NCBI RefSeq assembly: GCF_947507565.1
Contig: NC_089191.1
Location: 2,150,240 to 2,214,239 of the forward strand
DNA: 64,000 bases
DNA from: Oscarella lobularis
Taxonomy: Eukaryota; Porifera; Homoscleromorpha; Homosclerophorida; Oscarellidae
Reading direction: 5' to 3'
The notes beneath the pieces are model-generated. The model ran no database searches and was not told the DNA's origin. It worked only from the letters and a program-made list of their open reading frames with translations. Each line of letters opens with the position of its first letter. The first letter of the stretch is position 1. The position numbers and the translations under genes are program-made. Of the stretch, positions 45,905-60,269 are shown in pieces.

Positions 45905-48900
45905 GTCTAGGCCCTCAACTTCATCTTCAGGTCCTTAGAATCAAAGTTTAGGCCCTCAACTTTATCTTCAGGTCCTTAGAATCAAAGTTTAGGCCCTCAA
46001 CTTTATCTTCAGGTCCTTAGAATCAGAGTTTTGGCCATGACCTTTATCTTCAGGCCCTTAGAATCAAAGTTTGGGCCTTCAAATTTCTCTTCAGGGCCTT
46101 AGAATCAAAGTTTAGGCCCTCAACTTTATCTTCAGGGCCTAAGAATAAAAGTTTAGTCTCTCAACTTTATCTTCAGGTCCTTAGCATAAAAGTTTAGGCT
46201 CTCAACTTTATCTTCAGGTCCTTAGCATCAAAGTTTAGGCCCTCAACTTTATCTTCAGGCTCTTAGAATCAAAGTTTAGGCCCTCAACTTTATCTTCAGG
46301 TCCTTAGAATCAGAGTTTTGGCCATGACCTTTATCTTCAGGCTCTTAGAATCAATGTTTGGGCCTTCAACTTTATCTTCAGGGTCTTAGAATTAGAGTTT
46401 AGGCCCTCAACTTTATCTTCAGGGCCTTAGCATAAAAGTTTAGGCCATCAACTTTATCTTCTGGTCCTTAGAATCAAAGTCTAGGCCCTCAACTTTATCT
46501 TCAGGTCCTTAGAATCAGAGTTTTGGCCCTGAACTTTAACTTCAGACCCTTAGAATCAAAGTTTGGGCCTTCAACTTTATCTTCAGGGCCTTAGAATCAA
46601 AGTCTAGGCCCTCAAGTTTATCTTCAGGGCCTTAGAATCAGAGTTTAGGCCCTCAACTTTATCTTCAGGTCCTTAGAATCAAAGTTTAGTCTCTCAACTT
46701 TATCTTCAAGTCCTTAGAATCGGAGTTTAGGCCCTCAACTTTATCTTCAGGCCCTTAGAATCAAAGTTTAGGCCCTCAACTTTATCTTCAGGTCCTTAGA
46801 ATCAGAGTTTTGGCCATGACCTTTATCTTCAGGCCCTTAGAATCAATGTTTGGGCCTTCAACTTTAACTTTAACTTCAGGGTCTTAGAATTAGAGTTTAG
46901 GCCCTCAACTTTATCTTCAGGGCCTTAGAATAAAAGTTTAGGCTATCAACTTTATCTTCAGGTCCTTAGAATCAAAGTTTTGCCTCTGAACTTTAACTTC
47001 AGACCCTTAGAATCAAAGTTTGGGCCTTCTAATTTCTCTTCAGGACCTTAGAATCAAAGTTTAGGCCCTCAACTTTATCTTCAGGCTCTTAGAATCAAAG
47101 TTTAGGCCCTCAACTTTATCTTCAGGTCCTTAGAATCAGAGTTTTGGCCATGACCTTTATCTTGAGGCCCTTAGAATCAAAGTTTAGGCCATCAACTTTA
47201 TCTTCAGGTCCTTAGAATCAAAGTCTAAGCCCTCAACTTTATCTTGAAGTCCCTAGAATCAAAGTTTAGGCACTCAACTTTATCTTCAGGTCCTTATAAT
47301 CAAAGTTTAGTCTCTCAACTTTATCTTCAGGTCCTTAGAATCAAAGTTTACGCGTTCAACTTTATCTTCAGGGCCTTAGAATCAGAGTTTAGGCCCTCAA
47401 CTTTATCTTCAGGTGAATCAAAATTTAGGCCCTCAACTTCATCTTCAGGTCCTTAGAATCAAAGTTTAGTCTCTCAACTTTATCTTCAGGGCCTTAGAAT
47501 CGGAGTTTAGGCCCTCAACTTTATCTTCAGGCCCTTTGGATCAAAGTTTAGGCCCTCAACTTTATCTTCAGGTCCTTAGAATCAGAGTTTTGGCCATGAC
47601 CTTTATCTTCAGGCCCTTAGAATCAATGTTTGGGCCTTCAACTTTATCTTCAGGGTCTTAGAATCAAAGTTTAGTCTCTCAACTTTATCTTCAGGGCCTT
47701 AGAATCAGAGTTTAGGCCCTCAACTTTATCTTCAGGTCCTTAGAATCAAAGTCTAGGACCTCAACTTTATCTTCAGGCCCTTAGAATAAAAGTTTAGACC
47801 CTCAACTTTATCTTCAGGCTCTTAGAATCAAAGTTTAGGGCATCAACTTTATCTTCAGGTCTTTAGAATCAAAGTCTAGGCCCTCAACTTTATCTTCAGG
47901 TCCCTAGAATCAAAGTTTAGGCCCTCAACTTTATCTTCAGGTCCTTAGAATCAAAGTTTAGTCTCTCAACTTTATCTTCAGGTCCTTAGAATTGGAGTTT
48001 AGGCCCTCAACTTTATCTTCAGGCCCTTAGGATCAAAGTTTAGGCCCTCAACTTTATCTTCAGGTTCTTAGAATCAGAGTTTTGGCCATGACCTTTATCT
48101 TCAGGCCCTTAGAATCAATGTTTGGGCCTTCAACTTTATCTTCAGGGTCTTAGAATCAAAGTTTATTCTCTCAACTTTATCTTCAGATCCCTAGAATCAA
48201 AGTTTAGGCCCTCAACTTTATCTTCAGGTCCTTAGAATCAAAGTTTAGTCTCTCAACTTTATCTTCAGGTCCTTAGAATCGGAGTTTGGGCCCTCAACTT
48301 TATCTTCAAGCCCTTAGAATCAAAGTTTAGACCCTCAACTTTATCTTCAGGTCCTTGGAATCAGAGTTTTGGCCATGACCTTTATCTTCAGGCCCTTAGA
48401 ATCAATGTTTGGGCCTTGAACTTTATCTTCAGGGTCTTAGAATTAGAGTTTAGGCCCTCAACTTTATCTTTAGCTCCTTAGAATAAAAGTTTAGGCCCTC
48501 AACTTTATCTTCAGGTCCTTAGAATCAAAGATTAAGCCCTCAACTTTATTTTCAGGCTCTTAGAATCAAAGTTTATTCCCTCAACTTTATCTTCAGGTCC
48601 TTAGAATCAAAGTTTAGTCTCTCAACTTTATCTTCAGGTCCTTAGAATTGGAGTTTAGGCCCTCAACTTTATCTTCAGGCCCTTAGGATCAAAGTTTAGG
48701 CCCTCAACTTTATCTTCAGGTTCTTAGAATCAGAGTTTTGGCCATGACCTTTATCTTCAAGCCCTTAGAATCAATGTTTGGGCCTTCAACTTTATCTTCA
48801 GGGTCTTAGAATCAAAGTTTAGTCTCTCAACTTTATCTTCAGGGCCTTAGAATCAGAGTTTAGGCCCTCAACTTTATCTTCAGGTCCTTAGAATCAAAGT

Positions 48901-49515
48901 CTAGGACCTCAACTTTATCTTCAGGCCCTTAGAATAAAAGTTTAGGCCCTCAACTTTATCTTCAGGTCCTTAGAATCAGAGTTTTGGCCATGACCTTTAT
49001 CTTCAAGCCCTTAGAATCATTGTTTGGGCCTTCAACTTTATCTTCAGGGTCTTTAGAATCAAAGTCTAGGCCCTCAACTTTATCTTCAGGTCCCTAGAAT
49101 CAAAGTTTAGGCCCTCAACTTCATCTTCAGGTCCCTAGAATCAAAGTTTAGACCCTCAACTTTTTCTTCAGGTCCTTAGAATCAAAGTTTAGTCTCTCAA
49201 CTTTATCTTCAGGTCCTTAGAATCGGAGTTTTTGCCGTGACCTTTATCTTCAGGCCCTTAGAATCAATGTTTGGGCCTTCCACTTTATCTTCAGGGTCTT
49301 AGAATTAGAGTTTAGGCCCTGAACTTTATCTTCAGGGCCTTAGAATCAAAGTCTAGGCCCTCAACTTTATCTTCAGGTCCTTAGAATCAAAGTTTAGTCT
49401 CTCAACTTTATCTTCAGGTCCTTAGAATCGGAGTTCAGGCCCTCAACTTTATCTTCAGGCCCTTAGGATCAAAGTTTAGGCCCTCATCTTTATCTTCAGG
49501 TCCTTAGAATCAGAG

Positions 49516-52500
49516 TTTTGGCCATGACCTTTATCTTCAGGCCCTTAGAATCAATGTTTGGGCCTTCAACTTTATCTTCAGGGTCTTAGAATCAAAGTTT
49601 AGTCTCTCAACTTTATCTTCAGGGCCTTATAATCAGAGTTTAGGCCCTCAACTTTATCTTCAGGTCCTTAGAATCAAAGTCTAGGTCCTCAACTTTATCT
49701 TCAGGCCCTTAGAATAAAAGTTTAGGCCCTCAACTTTATCTTCAGGCTCTTAGAATCAAAGTTTAGGCCATCAACTTTATCTTCAGGTCTTTAGAATCAA
49801 AGTCTAGGCCCTCAACTTTATCTTCAGGTCCCTAGAATCAAAGTTTAGGCCCTCAACTTTATCTTCAGGTCCTTAGAATCAAAGTTTAGTCTCTCAACTT
49901 TATCTTGAGGTCCTTAGAATCGGAGTTTAAGCCCTCAACTTTATCTTCAGGCCCTTAGGATCAAAGTTTAGGCCCTCAACTTTATCTTCAGGTCCTTAGA
50001 ATCAGAGTTTTGGCCATGACCTTTATCTTCAAGCCCTTAGAATCATTGTTTGGGCCTTCAACTTTATCTTCAGGGTCTTAGAATCAAAGTTTAGTCTCTC
50101 AACTTTATCTTCAGGGCCTTAGAATCAGAGTTTAGGCCCTCAACTTTATCTTCAGGTCCTTAGAATCAAAGTCTAGGACCTCAACTTTATCTTCAGGCCC
50201 TTAGAATAAAAGTTTAAGCCCTCAACTTTATCTTCATGCTCTTAGAATCAAAGTTTAGGCCATCAACTTTATCTTCAAGTCTTTAGAATCAAAGTCTAGG
50301 CCCTCAACTTTATCTTCAGGTCCCTAGAATCAAAGTTTAGGCCCTCAACTTTATCTTCAGGTCCTTAGAATCAAAGTTTAGTCTCTCAACTTTATCTTCA
50401 GGTCCTTAGAATCGGAGTTTAGGCCCTCAACTTTATCTTCAGGCCCTTAGGATCAAAGTTTAGGCCCTCAACTTTATCTTCAGGTCCTTAGAATCAGAGT
50501 TTTGGCCATGACCTTTATCTTCAAGCCCTTAGAATCATTGTTTGGGCCTTCAACTTTATCTTCAGGGTCTTAGAATCAAAGTTTAGTCTCTCAACTTTAT
50601 CTTCAGGGCCTTAGAATCAGAGTTTAGGCCCTCAACTTTATCTTCAGGTCCTTAGAATCAAAGTCTAGGACCTCAACTTTATCTTCAGGCCCTTAGAATA
50701 AAAGTTTAAGCCCTCAACTTTATCTTCATGCTCTTAGAATCAAAGTTTAGGCCATCAACTTTATCTTCAGGTCTTTAGAATCAAAGTCTAGGCCCTCAAC
50801 TTTATCTTCAGGTCCCTAGAATCAAAGTTTAGGCCCTCAACTTTATCTTCAGGTCCTTAGAATCAAAGTTTAGTCTCTCAACTTTATCTTCAGGTCCTTA
50901 GAATCGGAGTTTAGGCCCTCAACTTTATCTTCAGGCCCTTAGGATCAAAGTTTAGGCCCTCAACTTTATCTTCAGCTCCTTAGAATCAGAGTTTTGGCCA
51001 TGACCTTTATCTTCAAGCCCTTAGAATCATTGTTTGGGCCTTCAACTTTATCTTCAGGGTCTTAGAATCAAAGTTTAGTCTCTCAACTTTATCTTCAGGT
51101 CCTTAGAATCAGAGTTTAGGCCCTCAACTTTATCTTCAGGTCCTTAGAATCAAAGTCTAGGACCTCAACTTTATCTTCAGGCCCTTAGAATAAAAGTTTA
51201 AGCCCTCAACTTTATCTTCATGCTCTTAGAATCAAAGTTTAGGCCATCAACTTTATCTTCAGGTCTTTAGAATCAAAGTCTAGGCCCTCAACTTTATCTT
51301 CAGGTCCCTAGAATCAAAGTTTAGGCCCTCAACTTTATCTTCAGGTCCTTAGAATCAAAGTTTAGTCTCTCAACTTTATCTTCAGGTCCTTAGAATCGGA
51401 GTTTAAGCCCTCAACTTTATCTTCAGGCCCTTAGGATCAAAGTTTAGGCCCTCAACTTTATCTTCAGGTCCTTAGAATCAGAGTTTTGGCCATGACCTTT
51501 ATCTTCAAGCCCTTAGAATCATTGTTTGGGCCTTCAACTTTATCTTCAGGGTCTTAGAATCAAAGTTTAGTCTCTCAACTTTATCTTCAGGACCTTAGAA
51601 TCAGAGTTTAGGCCCTCAACTTTATCTTCAGGTCCTTAGAATCAAAGTCTAGGACCTCAACTTTATCTTCAGGCCCTTAGAATAAAAGTTTAAGCCCTCA
51701 ACTTTATCTTCATGCTCTTAGAATCAAAGTTTAGGCCATCAACTTTATCTTCAGGTCTTTAGAATCAAAGTCTAGGCCCTCAACTTTATCTTCAGGTCCC
51801 TAGAATCAAAGTTTAGGCCCTCAACTTTATCTTCAGGTCCTTAGAATCAAAGTTTAGTCTCTCAACTTTATCTTCAGGTCCTTAGAATCGGAGTTTATGC
51901 CCTCAACTTTATCTTCAGGCCCTTAGGATCAAAGTTTAGGCCCTCAACTTTATCTTCAGCTCCTTAGAATCAGAGTTTTGGCCATGACCTTTATCTTCAA
52001 GCCCTTAGAATCATTGTTTGGGCCTTCAACTTTATCTTCAGGGTCTTAGAATCAAAGTTTAGTCTCTCAACTTTATCTTCAGGTCCTTAGAATCAGAGTT
52101 TAGGCCCTCAACTTTATCTTCAGGTCCTTAGAATCAAAGTCTAGGACCTCAACTTTATCTTCAGGCCCTTAGAATAAAAGTTTAAGCCCTCAACTTTATC
52201 TTCATGCTCTTAGAATCAAAGTTTAGGCCATCAACTTTATCTTCAGGTCTTTAGAATCAAAGTCTAGGCCCTCAACTTTATCTTCAGGTCCCTAAAATCA
52301 AAGTTTATGCCCTCAACTTTATCTTCAGGTCCTTAGAATCAAAGTTTAGTCTCTCAACTTTATCTTCAGTTCCTTAGAATCGGAGTTCAGGCCCTCAACT
52401 TTATCTTCAGGCCCTTAGGATCAAAGTTTAGGCCCTCAACTTTATCTTCAGGTCCTTAGAATCAGAGTTTTGGCCATGACCTTTATCTTCAGGCCCTTAG

Positions 52501-53451
52501 AATCAATGTTTGGGCCTTCAACTTTATCTTCAGGGTCTTAGAATCAAAGTTTAGTCTCTCAACTTTATCTTCAGGGCCTTATATTCAGAGTTTAGGCCCT
52601 CAACTTTATCTTCAGGTCCTTAGAATCAAAGTCTAGGACCTCAACTTTATCTTCAGGCCCTTAGAATAAAAGTTTAGGCCCTCAACTTTATCTTCAGGCT
52701 CTTAGAATCAAAGTTTAGGCCATCATCTTTATCTTCATGTCTTTAGAATCAAAGTCTAGGCCCTCAACTTTATCTTCAGGTCCCTAGAATCAAAGTTTAG
52801 GCCCTCAACTTTATCTTCAGGTCCTTAGAATCAAAGTTTAGTCTCTCAACTTTATCTTCAGGTCCTTAGAATCGGAGTTTAGGCCCTCAACTTTATCTTC
52901 AGGCCCTTAGGATCAAAGTTTAGGCCCTCAACTTTATCTTCAGGTCCTTAGAATCAGAGTTTTGGCCATGACCTTTATCTTCAAGCCCTTAGAATCATTG
53001 TTTGGGCCTTCAACTTTATCTTCAGGGTCTTAGAATCAAAGTTTAGTCTCTCAACTTTATCTTTAGGGCCTTAGAATCAGAGTTTAGGCCCTCAACTTTA
53101 TCTTCAGGTCCTTAGAATCAAAGTCTAGGACCTCAACTTTATCTTCAGGCCCTTAGAATAAAAGTTTAAGCCCTCAACTTTATCTTCATGCTCTTAGAAT
53201 CAAAGTTTAGGCCATCAACTTTATCTTCAGGTCTTTAGAATCAAAGTCTAGGCCCTCAACTTTATCTTCAGGTCCCTAAAATCAAAGTTTATGCCCTCAA
53301 CTTTATCTTCAGGTCCTTAGAATCAAAGTTTAGTCTCTCAACTTTATCTTCAGGTCCTTAGAATCGGAGTTTAGGCCCTCAACTTTATCTTCAGGCCCTT
53401 AGAATCAAAGTTTAGGCCCTCAACTTTATCTTCAGGTCCTTAGAATCAATG
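49516..53451 (+). repeat. 492-bp higher-order repeat (12 x 41 bp), eight copies
   Basis: The variant TTTTGGCCATGACCTTTATC starts at 49516, 50008, 50500, 50992, 51484, 51976, 52468 and 52960, every interval being exactly 492 bp, which is 12 units. The other eleven units of each copy also follow the same variant order. Copies differ by a few substitutions. Confidence 0.95.
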
Positions 53452-56400
53452 TTTGGGCCTTCAACTTTATCTTCAGTGTCTTAGAATTAGAGTTTAGGCC
53501 CTCAACTTTATCTTTAGCTCCTTAGAATAAAAGTTTAGGCCCTCAACTTTATCTTCAGTTCCTTAGAATCAAAGTTTAAGCCCTCAACTTTATCTTCAGG
53601 CTCTTAGAATCAAAGTTTAGGCACTCAACTTAAACTTCAGGTCCTTAGAATCAGAGTTTTGGCCATGACCTTTATCTTCAGGCCCTTAGAATCAAAGTTT
53701 AGGCCCTCAACTTTATCTTCAGGCTCTTAGAATCAAAGTTTAGGCCATCAACTTTGTCTTCAGGTCCTTAGAATCAAAGTCTAAGCCCTCAACTTTATCT
53801 TCAGGTCCCTAGAATCAAAGTTTAGGCCCTCAACTTTATCTTCAGGTCCTTAGAATCAAACTCTAGGCCCTCAACTTTATCTTCAGGTTCTTAGAATCAG
53901 AGTTTTCGCTCGGAACTTTAACTTCAGACGCTTAGAATCAAAGTTTGGGCCTTCAAATTTATCTTCAGGGTCTTAGAATTAGAGTTTAGTCTCTCAACTT
54001 TATGTTCAGGCCCTTAGAATAAAAGTTTAAGCTCTCAACTTTATCTTCAGGTCTTTAGAATCAAAGTCTAGGCCATCAACTTTATCTTCAGGTCTTTAGA
54101 ATCAAAGTTTAGGCCATCAACTTTATCTTCAGGTCTTTAGAATCAAAGTCTAGGCCCTCAACTTTATCTTCAGGTCCCTAAAATCAAAGTTTATGCCCTC
54201 AACTTTATCTTCAGGTCCTTAGAATCAAAGTTTAGTCTCTCAACTTTATCTTCAGTTCCTTAGAATCGGAGTTCAGGCCCTCAACTTTATCTTCAGGCCC
54301 TTAGGATCAAAGTTTAGGCCCTCAACTTTATCTTCAGGTCCTTAGAATCAGAGTTTTGGCCATGACCTTTATCTTCAGGCCCTTAGAATCAATGTTTGGG
54401 CCTTCAACTTTATCTTCAGGGTCTTAGAATCAAAGTTTAGTCTCTCAACTTTATCTTCAGGGCCTTATATTCAGAGTTTAGGCCCTCAACTTTATCTTCA
54501 AGTCCTTAGAATCAAAGTCTAGGACCTCAACTTTATCTTCAGGCCCTTAGAATAAAAGTTTAGGCCCTCAACTTTATCTTCAGGCTCTTAGAATCAAAGT
54601 TTAGGCCATCATCTTTATCTTCAGGTCTTTAGAATCAAAGTCTAGGCCCTCAACTTTATCTTCAGGTCCCTAGAATCAAAGTTTAGGCCCTCAACTTTAT
54701 CTTCAGGTCCTTAGAATCAAAGTTTAGTCTCTCAACTTTATCTTCAGGTCCTTAGAATCGGAGTTTATGCCCTCAACTTTATCTTCAGGCCCTTAGGATC
54801 AAAGTTTAGGCCCTCAACTTTATCTTCAGGTCCTTAGAATCAGAGTTTTGGCCATGACCTTTATCTTCAAGCCCTTAGAATCATTGTTTGGGCCTTCAAC
54901 TTTATCTTCAGGGTCTTAGAATCAAAGTTTAGTCTCTCAACTTTATCTTCAGGGCCTTTGAATCAGAGTTTAGGCCCTCAACTTTATCTTCAGGTCCTTA
55001 GAATCAAAGTCTAGGACCTCAACTTTATCTTCAGGCCCTTAGAATAAAAGTTTAAGCCCTCAACTTTATCTTCATGCTCTTAGAATCAAAGTTTAGGCCA
55101 TCAACTTTATCTTCAGGTCTTTAGAATCAAAGTCTAGGCCCTCAACTTTATCTTCAGGTCCCTAAAATCAAAGTTTATGCCCTCAACTTTATCTTCAGGT
55201 CCTTAGAATCAAAGTTTAGTCTCTCAACTTTATCTTCAGGTCCTTAGAATCGGAGTTTAGGCCCTCAACTTTATCTTCAGGCCCTTAGAATCAAAGTTTA
55301 GGCCTTCAACTTTATCTTCAGTGTCTTAGAATTAGAGTTTAGGCCCTCAACTTTATCTTTAGCTCCTTAGAATAAAAGTTTAGGCCCTCAACTTTATCTT
55401 CAGTTCCTTAGAATCAAAGTTTAAGCCCTCAACTTTATCTTCAGGCTCTTAGAATCAAAGTTTAGGCACTCAACTTAAACTTCAGGTCCTTAGAATCAGA
55501 GTTTTGGCCATGACCTTTATCTTCAGGCCCTTAGAATCAAAGTTTAGGCCCTCAACTTTATCTTCAGGCTCTTAGAATCAAAGTTTAGGCCATCAACTTT
55601 GTCTTCAGGTCCTTAGAATCAAAGTCTAAGCCCTCAACTTTATCTTCAGGTCCCTAGAATCAAAGTTTAGGCCCTCAACTTTATCTTCAGGTCCTTAGAA
55701 TCAAAGTTTAGTCTCTCAACTTTATCTTCAGGTCCTTAGAATCGGAGTTTATGCCCTCAACTTTATCTTCAGGCCCTTAGGATCAAAGTTTAGGCCCTCA
55801 ACTTTATCTTCAGGTCCTTAGAATCAGAGTTTTGGCCATGACCTTTATCTTCAAGCCCTTAGAATCATTGTTTGGGCCTTCAACTTTATCTTCAGGGTCT
55901 TAGAATCAAAGTTTAGTCTCTCAACTTTATCTTCAGGGCCTTTGAATCAGAGTTTAGGCCCTCAACTTTATCTTCAGGTCCTTAGAATCAAAGTCTAGGA
56001 CCTCAACTTTATCTTCAGGCCCTTAGAATAAAAGTTTAAGCCCTCAACTTTATCTTCATGCTCTTAGAATCAAAGTTTAGGCCATCAACTTTATCTTCAG
56101 GTCTTTAGAATCAAAGTCTAGGCCCTCAACTTTATCTTCAGGTCCCTAAAATCAAAGTTTATGCCCTCAACTTTATCTTCAGGTCCTTAGAATCAAAGTT
56201 TAGTCTCTCAACTTTATCTTCAGGTCCTTAGAATCGGAGTTTAGGCCCTCAACTTTATCTTCAGGCCCTTAGAATCAAAGTTTAGGCCTTCAACTTTATC
56301 TTCAGTGTCTTAGAATTAGAGTTTAGGCCCTCAACTTTATCTTTAGCTCCTTAGAATAAAAGTTTAGGCCCTCAACTTTATCTTCAGTTCCTTAGAATCA

Positions 56401-59400
56401 AAGTTTAAGCCCTCAACTTTATCTTCAGGCTCTTAGAATCAAAGTTTAGGCACTCAACTTAAACTTCAGGTCCTTAGAATCAGAGTTTTGGCCATGACCT
56501 TTATCTTCAGGCCCTTAGAATCAAAGTTTAGGCCCTCAACTTTATCTTCAGGCTCTTAGAATCAAAGTTTAGGCCATCAACTTTGTCTTCAGGTCCTTAG
56601 AATCAAAGTCTAAGCCCTCAACTTTATCTTCAGGTCCCTAGAATCAAAGTTTAGGCCCTCAACTTTATCTTCAGGTCCTTAGAATCAAACTCTAGGCCCT
56701 CAACTTTATCTTCAGGTTCTTAGAATCAGAGTTTTCGCTCGGAACTTTAACTTCAGACGCTTAGAATCAAAGTTTGGGCCTTCAAATTTATCTTCAGGGT
56801 CTTAGAATTAGAGTTTAGGCCCTCAACTTTATCTTCAGGGCCTTAGAATAAAAGTTTAGTCTCTCAACTTTATCTTCAGGTCCTTAGAATAAAAGTGTAG
56901 GCCCTGAACTTTATCTTCAGGTCCTTAGAATCAAAGTTTAGTCTCTCAACTTTATCTTCAGGTCCTTAGAATCAAAGTTTAGGCCCTCAACTTTATCTTC
57001 AGGTCCTTAGAATCAGAGTTTTGGCCATGACCTTTATCTTCAGGCCGTTAGAATCAAGGTTTGAGCCTTCAACTTTATCTTCAGGGTCTTAGAATTAGAG
57101 TTTAGGCCCTCAACTTTATCTTCAGGGCCTTAGAATAAAAGTTTAGGCCATCAACTTTATCTTCAGGTCCTTAGAATCAAAGTTTTGCCTCTGAACTTTA
57201 ACTTCAGACCCTTAGAATCAAAGTTCGGGCCTTCAAATTTCCCTTCAGGGCCTTAGAATCAAAGTTTAGGCCCTCAACTTTATCTTCAGGTCCTTAGAAT
57301 CAAAGTTTAGGCGCTCAACTTTATCTTCAGGCTCTTAGAATCAAAGTTTAGGCCCTCAACTCTATCTTCAGGTCCTTAGAATCAGAGTTTTGGCCATGAC
57401 CTTTATCTTCAGGCCCTTAGAATCAATGTTTAGGCCCTCAACTTTATCTTCAGGCTCTTAGAATCAAAGTTTAGGCCATCAACTTTATCTTCAGGTCCAT
57501 AGAATCAAAGTCTAAGCCCTCAACTTTATCTTCAGGTCCCTAGAATCAAAGTTTAGGCCCTCAACTTTATCTTCAGGTCCTTAGAATCAAAGTTTAGTCT
57601 CTCAACTTTATCTTCAGGTCCTTAGAATCAAAATTTACGCGTTCAACTTTATCTTCAGGGCCTTAGAATCAGAGTTTAGGCCCTCAGCTTTATGTTCAGG
57701 ACCTTAGAATCAAAATTTAGGCCCTCAACTTTATCTTCAGGTCCTTAGAATCAGAGTTTTGGCTATGACCTTTATCTTCAGGCCCTTAGAATCAAAGTTT
57801 AAGCCCTCAACTTTATCTTCAGGCTCTTAGAATCAAAGTTTAGGCCATCAACTTTATCTTCAGGTCCTTTGAATCAAAGTCTAAGCCCTCAACTTTATCT
57901 TCAGGTCCCTAGAATCAAAGTTTAGTCTCTCAACTTTATCTTCAGGTCCTTAGAATCGGAGTTTAGGCCCTCAACTTTATCTTTAGGCCCTTAGAATCAA
58001 AGTTTACGCGTTCAACTTTATCTTCAGGGCCTTAGAATCAGAGTTTAGGCCCTCAACTTTATCTTCAGGGCCTTAGAATCAGAGTTTAGGTCCTCAACTT
58101 TATCTTCAGTTCCTTAGAATCAAAGTTTAGTCTCTCAACTTTATCTTCAGGTCCTTAGAATCAAAGTTTAGGTCCTCAACTTTATCTTCAGGTCCTTAGA
58201 ATCAGAGTTTTGGCCATGACCCTTATCTTCAGGCCCTTAGAATCAATCTTTGGGCCTTCAACTTTATCTTCAGGGTCTTAGAATTAGAGTTTAGGCCCTC
58301 ATCTTTATCTTCAGGGCCTTAGAATAAAAGTTTAGGCCATCAACTTTATCTTCAGGTCATTAGAATCAAAGTCTAGGCCCTCAAATTTCTCTTCAGGGCC
58401 TTAGAATCAAAGTTTTGGCCTTCAACTTTATCTTCAGGTCATTAGAATCAAAGTCTAGGCCCTCATCTTTATCTTCAGGCCCTTAGAATAAAAGTTTAGG
58501 CCCTCAACTTTATCTTCAGGCTCTTAGAATCAAAGTTTAGGCCATCGTCTTTATCTTCAGGTCCTTAGAATCAAAGTCTAGGCCCTCAACTTTATCTTCA
58601 GGTCCTTAGAATCAGAGATTTGGCCATGACCCTTATCTTCAGGCCCTTAGAATCAATCTTTGGGCCTTCAACTTTATCTTCAGTGTGTTAGAATTAGAGT
58701 TTAGGCCCTCAACTTTATCTTCAGGGCCTTAGAATAAAAGTTTAGGCCATCAACTTTATCTTCAGGTCCTTAGAATCAAACTCTAGGCCCTCAACTTTAT
58801 CTTCATGTCCTTAGAATCAGAGTTTTGGCTCGGAACTTTAACTTCAGACGCTTAGAATCAAAGTTTGGGCCTTCAAATTTATCTTCAGGGTCTTAGAATT
58901 AGAGTTTAGGCCCTCAACTTTATCTTCAGGGCCTTAGAATAAAAGTTTAGTCTCTCAACTTTATCTTCAGGTCCTTAGAATAAAAGTTTAGGCCCTCAAC
59001 TTTATCTTCAGGTCCTTAGAATCAAAGTTTAGGCCCTCAACTTTATCTTCAGGCTCTTAGAATCAAAGTTTAGGCCCTCAACTTTATCTTCAGGTCCTTA
59101 GAATCAGAGTTTAGGCCCTCAAGTTTATCTTCAGGGCCTTAGGATCAGAGTTTAGGCCCTCAACTTTATCTTCAGGTCCTTAGAATCAAAGTTTAGTCTC
59201 TCAACTTTATCTTCAGGTCCTTAGAATCAAAGTTTAGGCCCTCAACTTTATCTTCAGGTCCTTAGAATCAGAGTTTTGGCCATGACCTTTATCTTCAGGC
59301 CCTTAGAATCAAGGTTTGAGCCTTCAACTTTATCTTCAGGGTCTTAGAATTAGGGTTTAGGCCCTCAACTTTATCTTCAGGGCCTTAGAATAAAAGTTTA

Positions 59401-60269
59401 GGCCATCAACTTTATCTTCAGGTCCTTAGAATCAAAGTTTTGCCTCTGAACTTTAACTTCAGACCCTTAGAATCAAAGTTCGGGCCTTCAAATTTCTCTT
59501 CAGGGCCTTAGAATCAAAGTTTAGGCCCTCAACTTTATCTTCAGGTCCTTAGAATCAAAGTTTAGGCGCTCAACTTTATCTTCAGGCTCTTAGAATCAAA
59601 GTTTAGGCCCTCAACTCTATCTTCAGGTCCTTAGAATCAGAGTTTTGGCCATGACCTTTATCTTCAGGCCCTTAGAATCAAAGTTTAGGCCCTCAACTTT
59701 ATCTTCAGGCTCTTAGAATCAAAGTTTAGGCCATCAACTTTATCTTCAGGTCCATAGAATCAAAGTCTAAGCCCTCAACTTTATCTTCAGGTCCCTAGAA
59801 TCAAAGTTTAGGCCCTCAACTTTATCTTCAGGTCCTTATAATCAAAGTTTAGTCTCTCAACTTTATCTTCAGGTCCTTAGAATCAAAGTTTACGCGTTCA
59901 ACTTTATCTTCAGGGCCTTAGAATCAGAGTTTAAGCCCTCAACTTTATGTTCAGGACCTTAGAATCAAAATTTAGGCCCTCAACTTTATCTTCAGGTCCT
60001 TAGAATCAGAGTTTTGGCTATGACCTTTATCTTCAGGTCCTTAGAATAAAAATTTAGGCCCTCAACTTCATCTTCAGGTCCCTAGAATCAAAGTTTAGGC
60101 CCTCAACTTTATCTTCATGTCCTTAGAATCAAAATTTAGGCCCTCAACTTCATCTTCAGGTCCCTAGAATCAAAGTTTAGTCTCTCAACTTTATCTTCAG
60201 GTCCTTAGAATCGGAGTTTAGGCCCTCAACTTTATCTTCAGGCCCTTAGAATCAAAGTTTACGCGTTCA

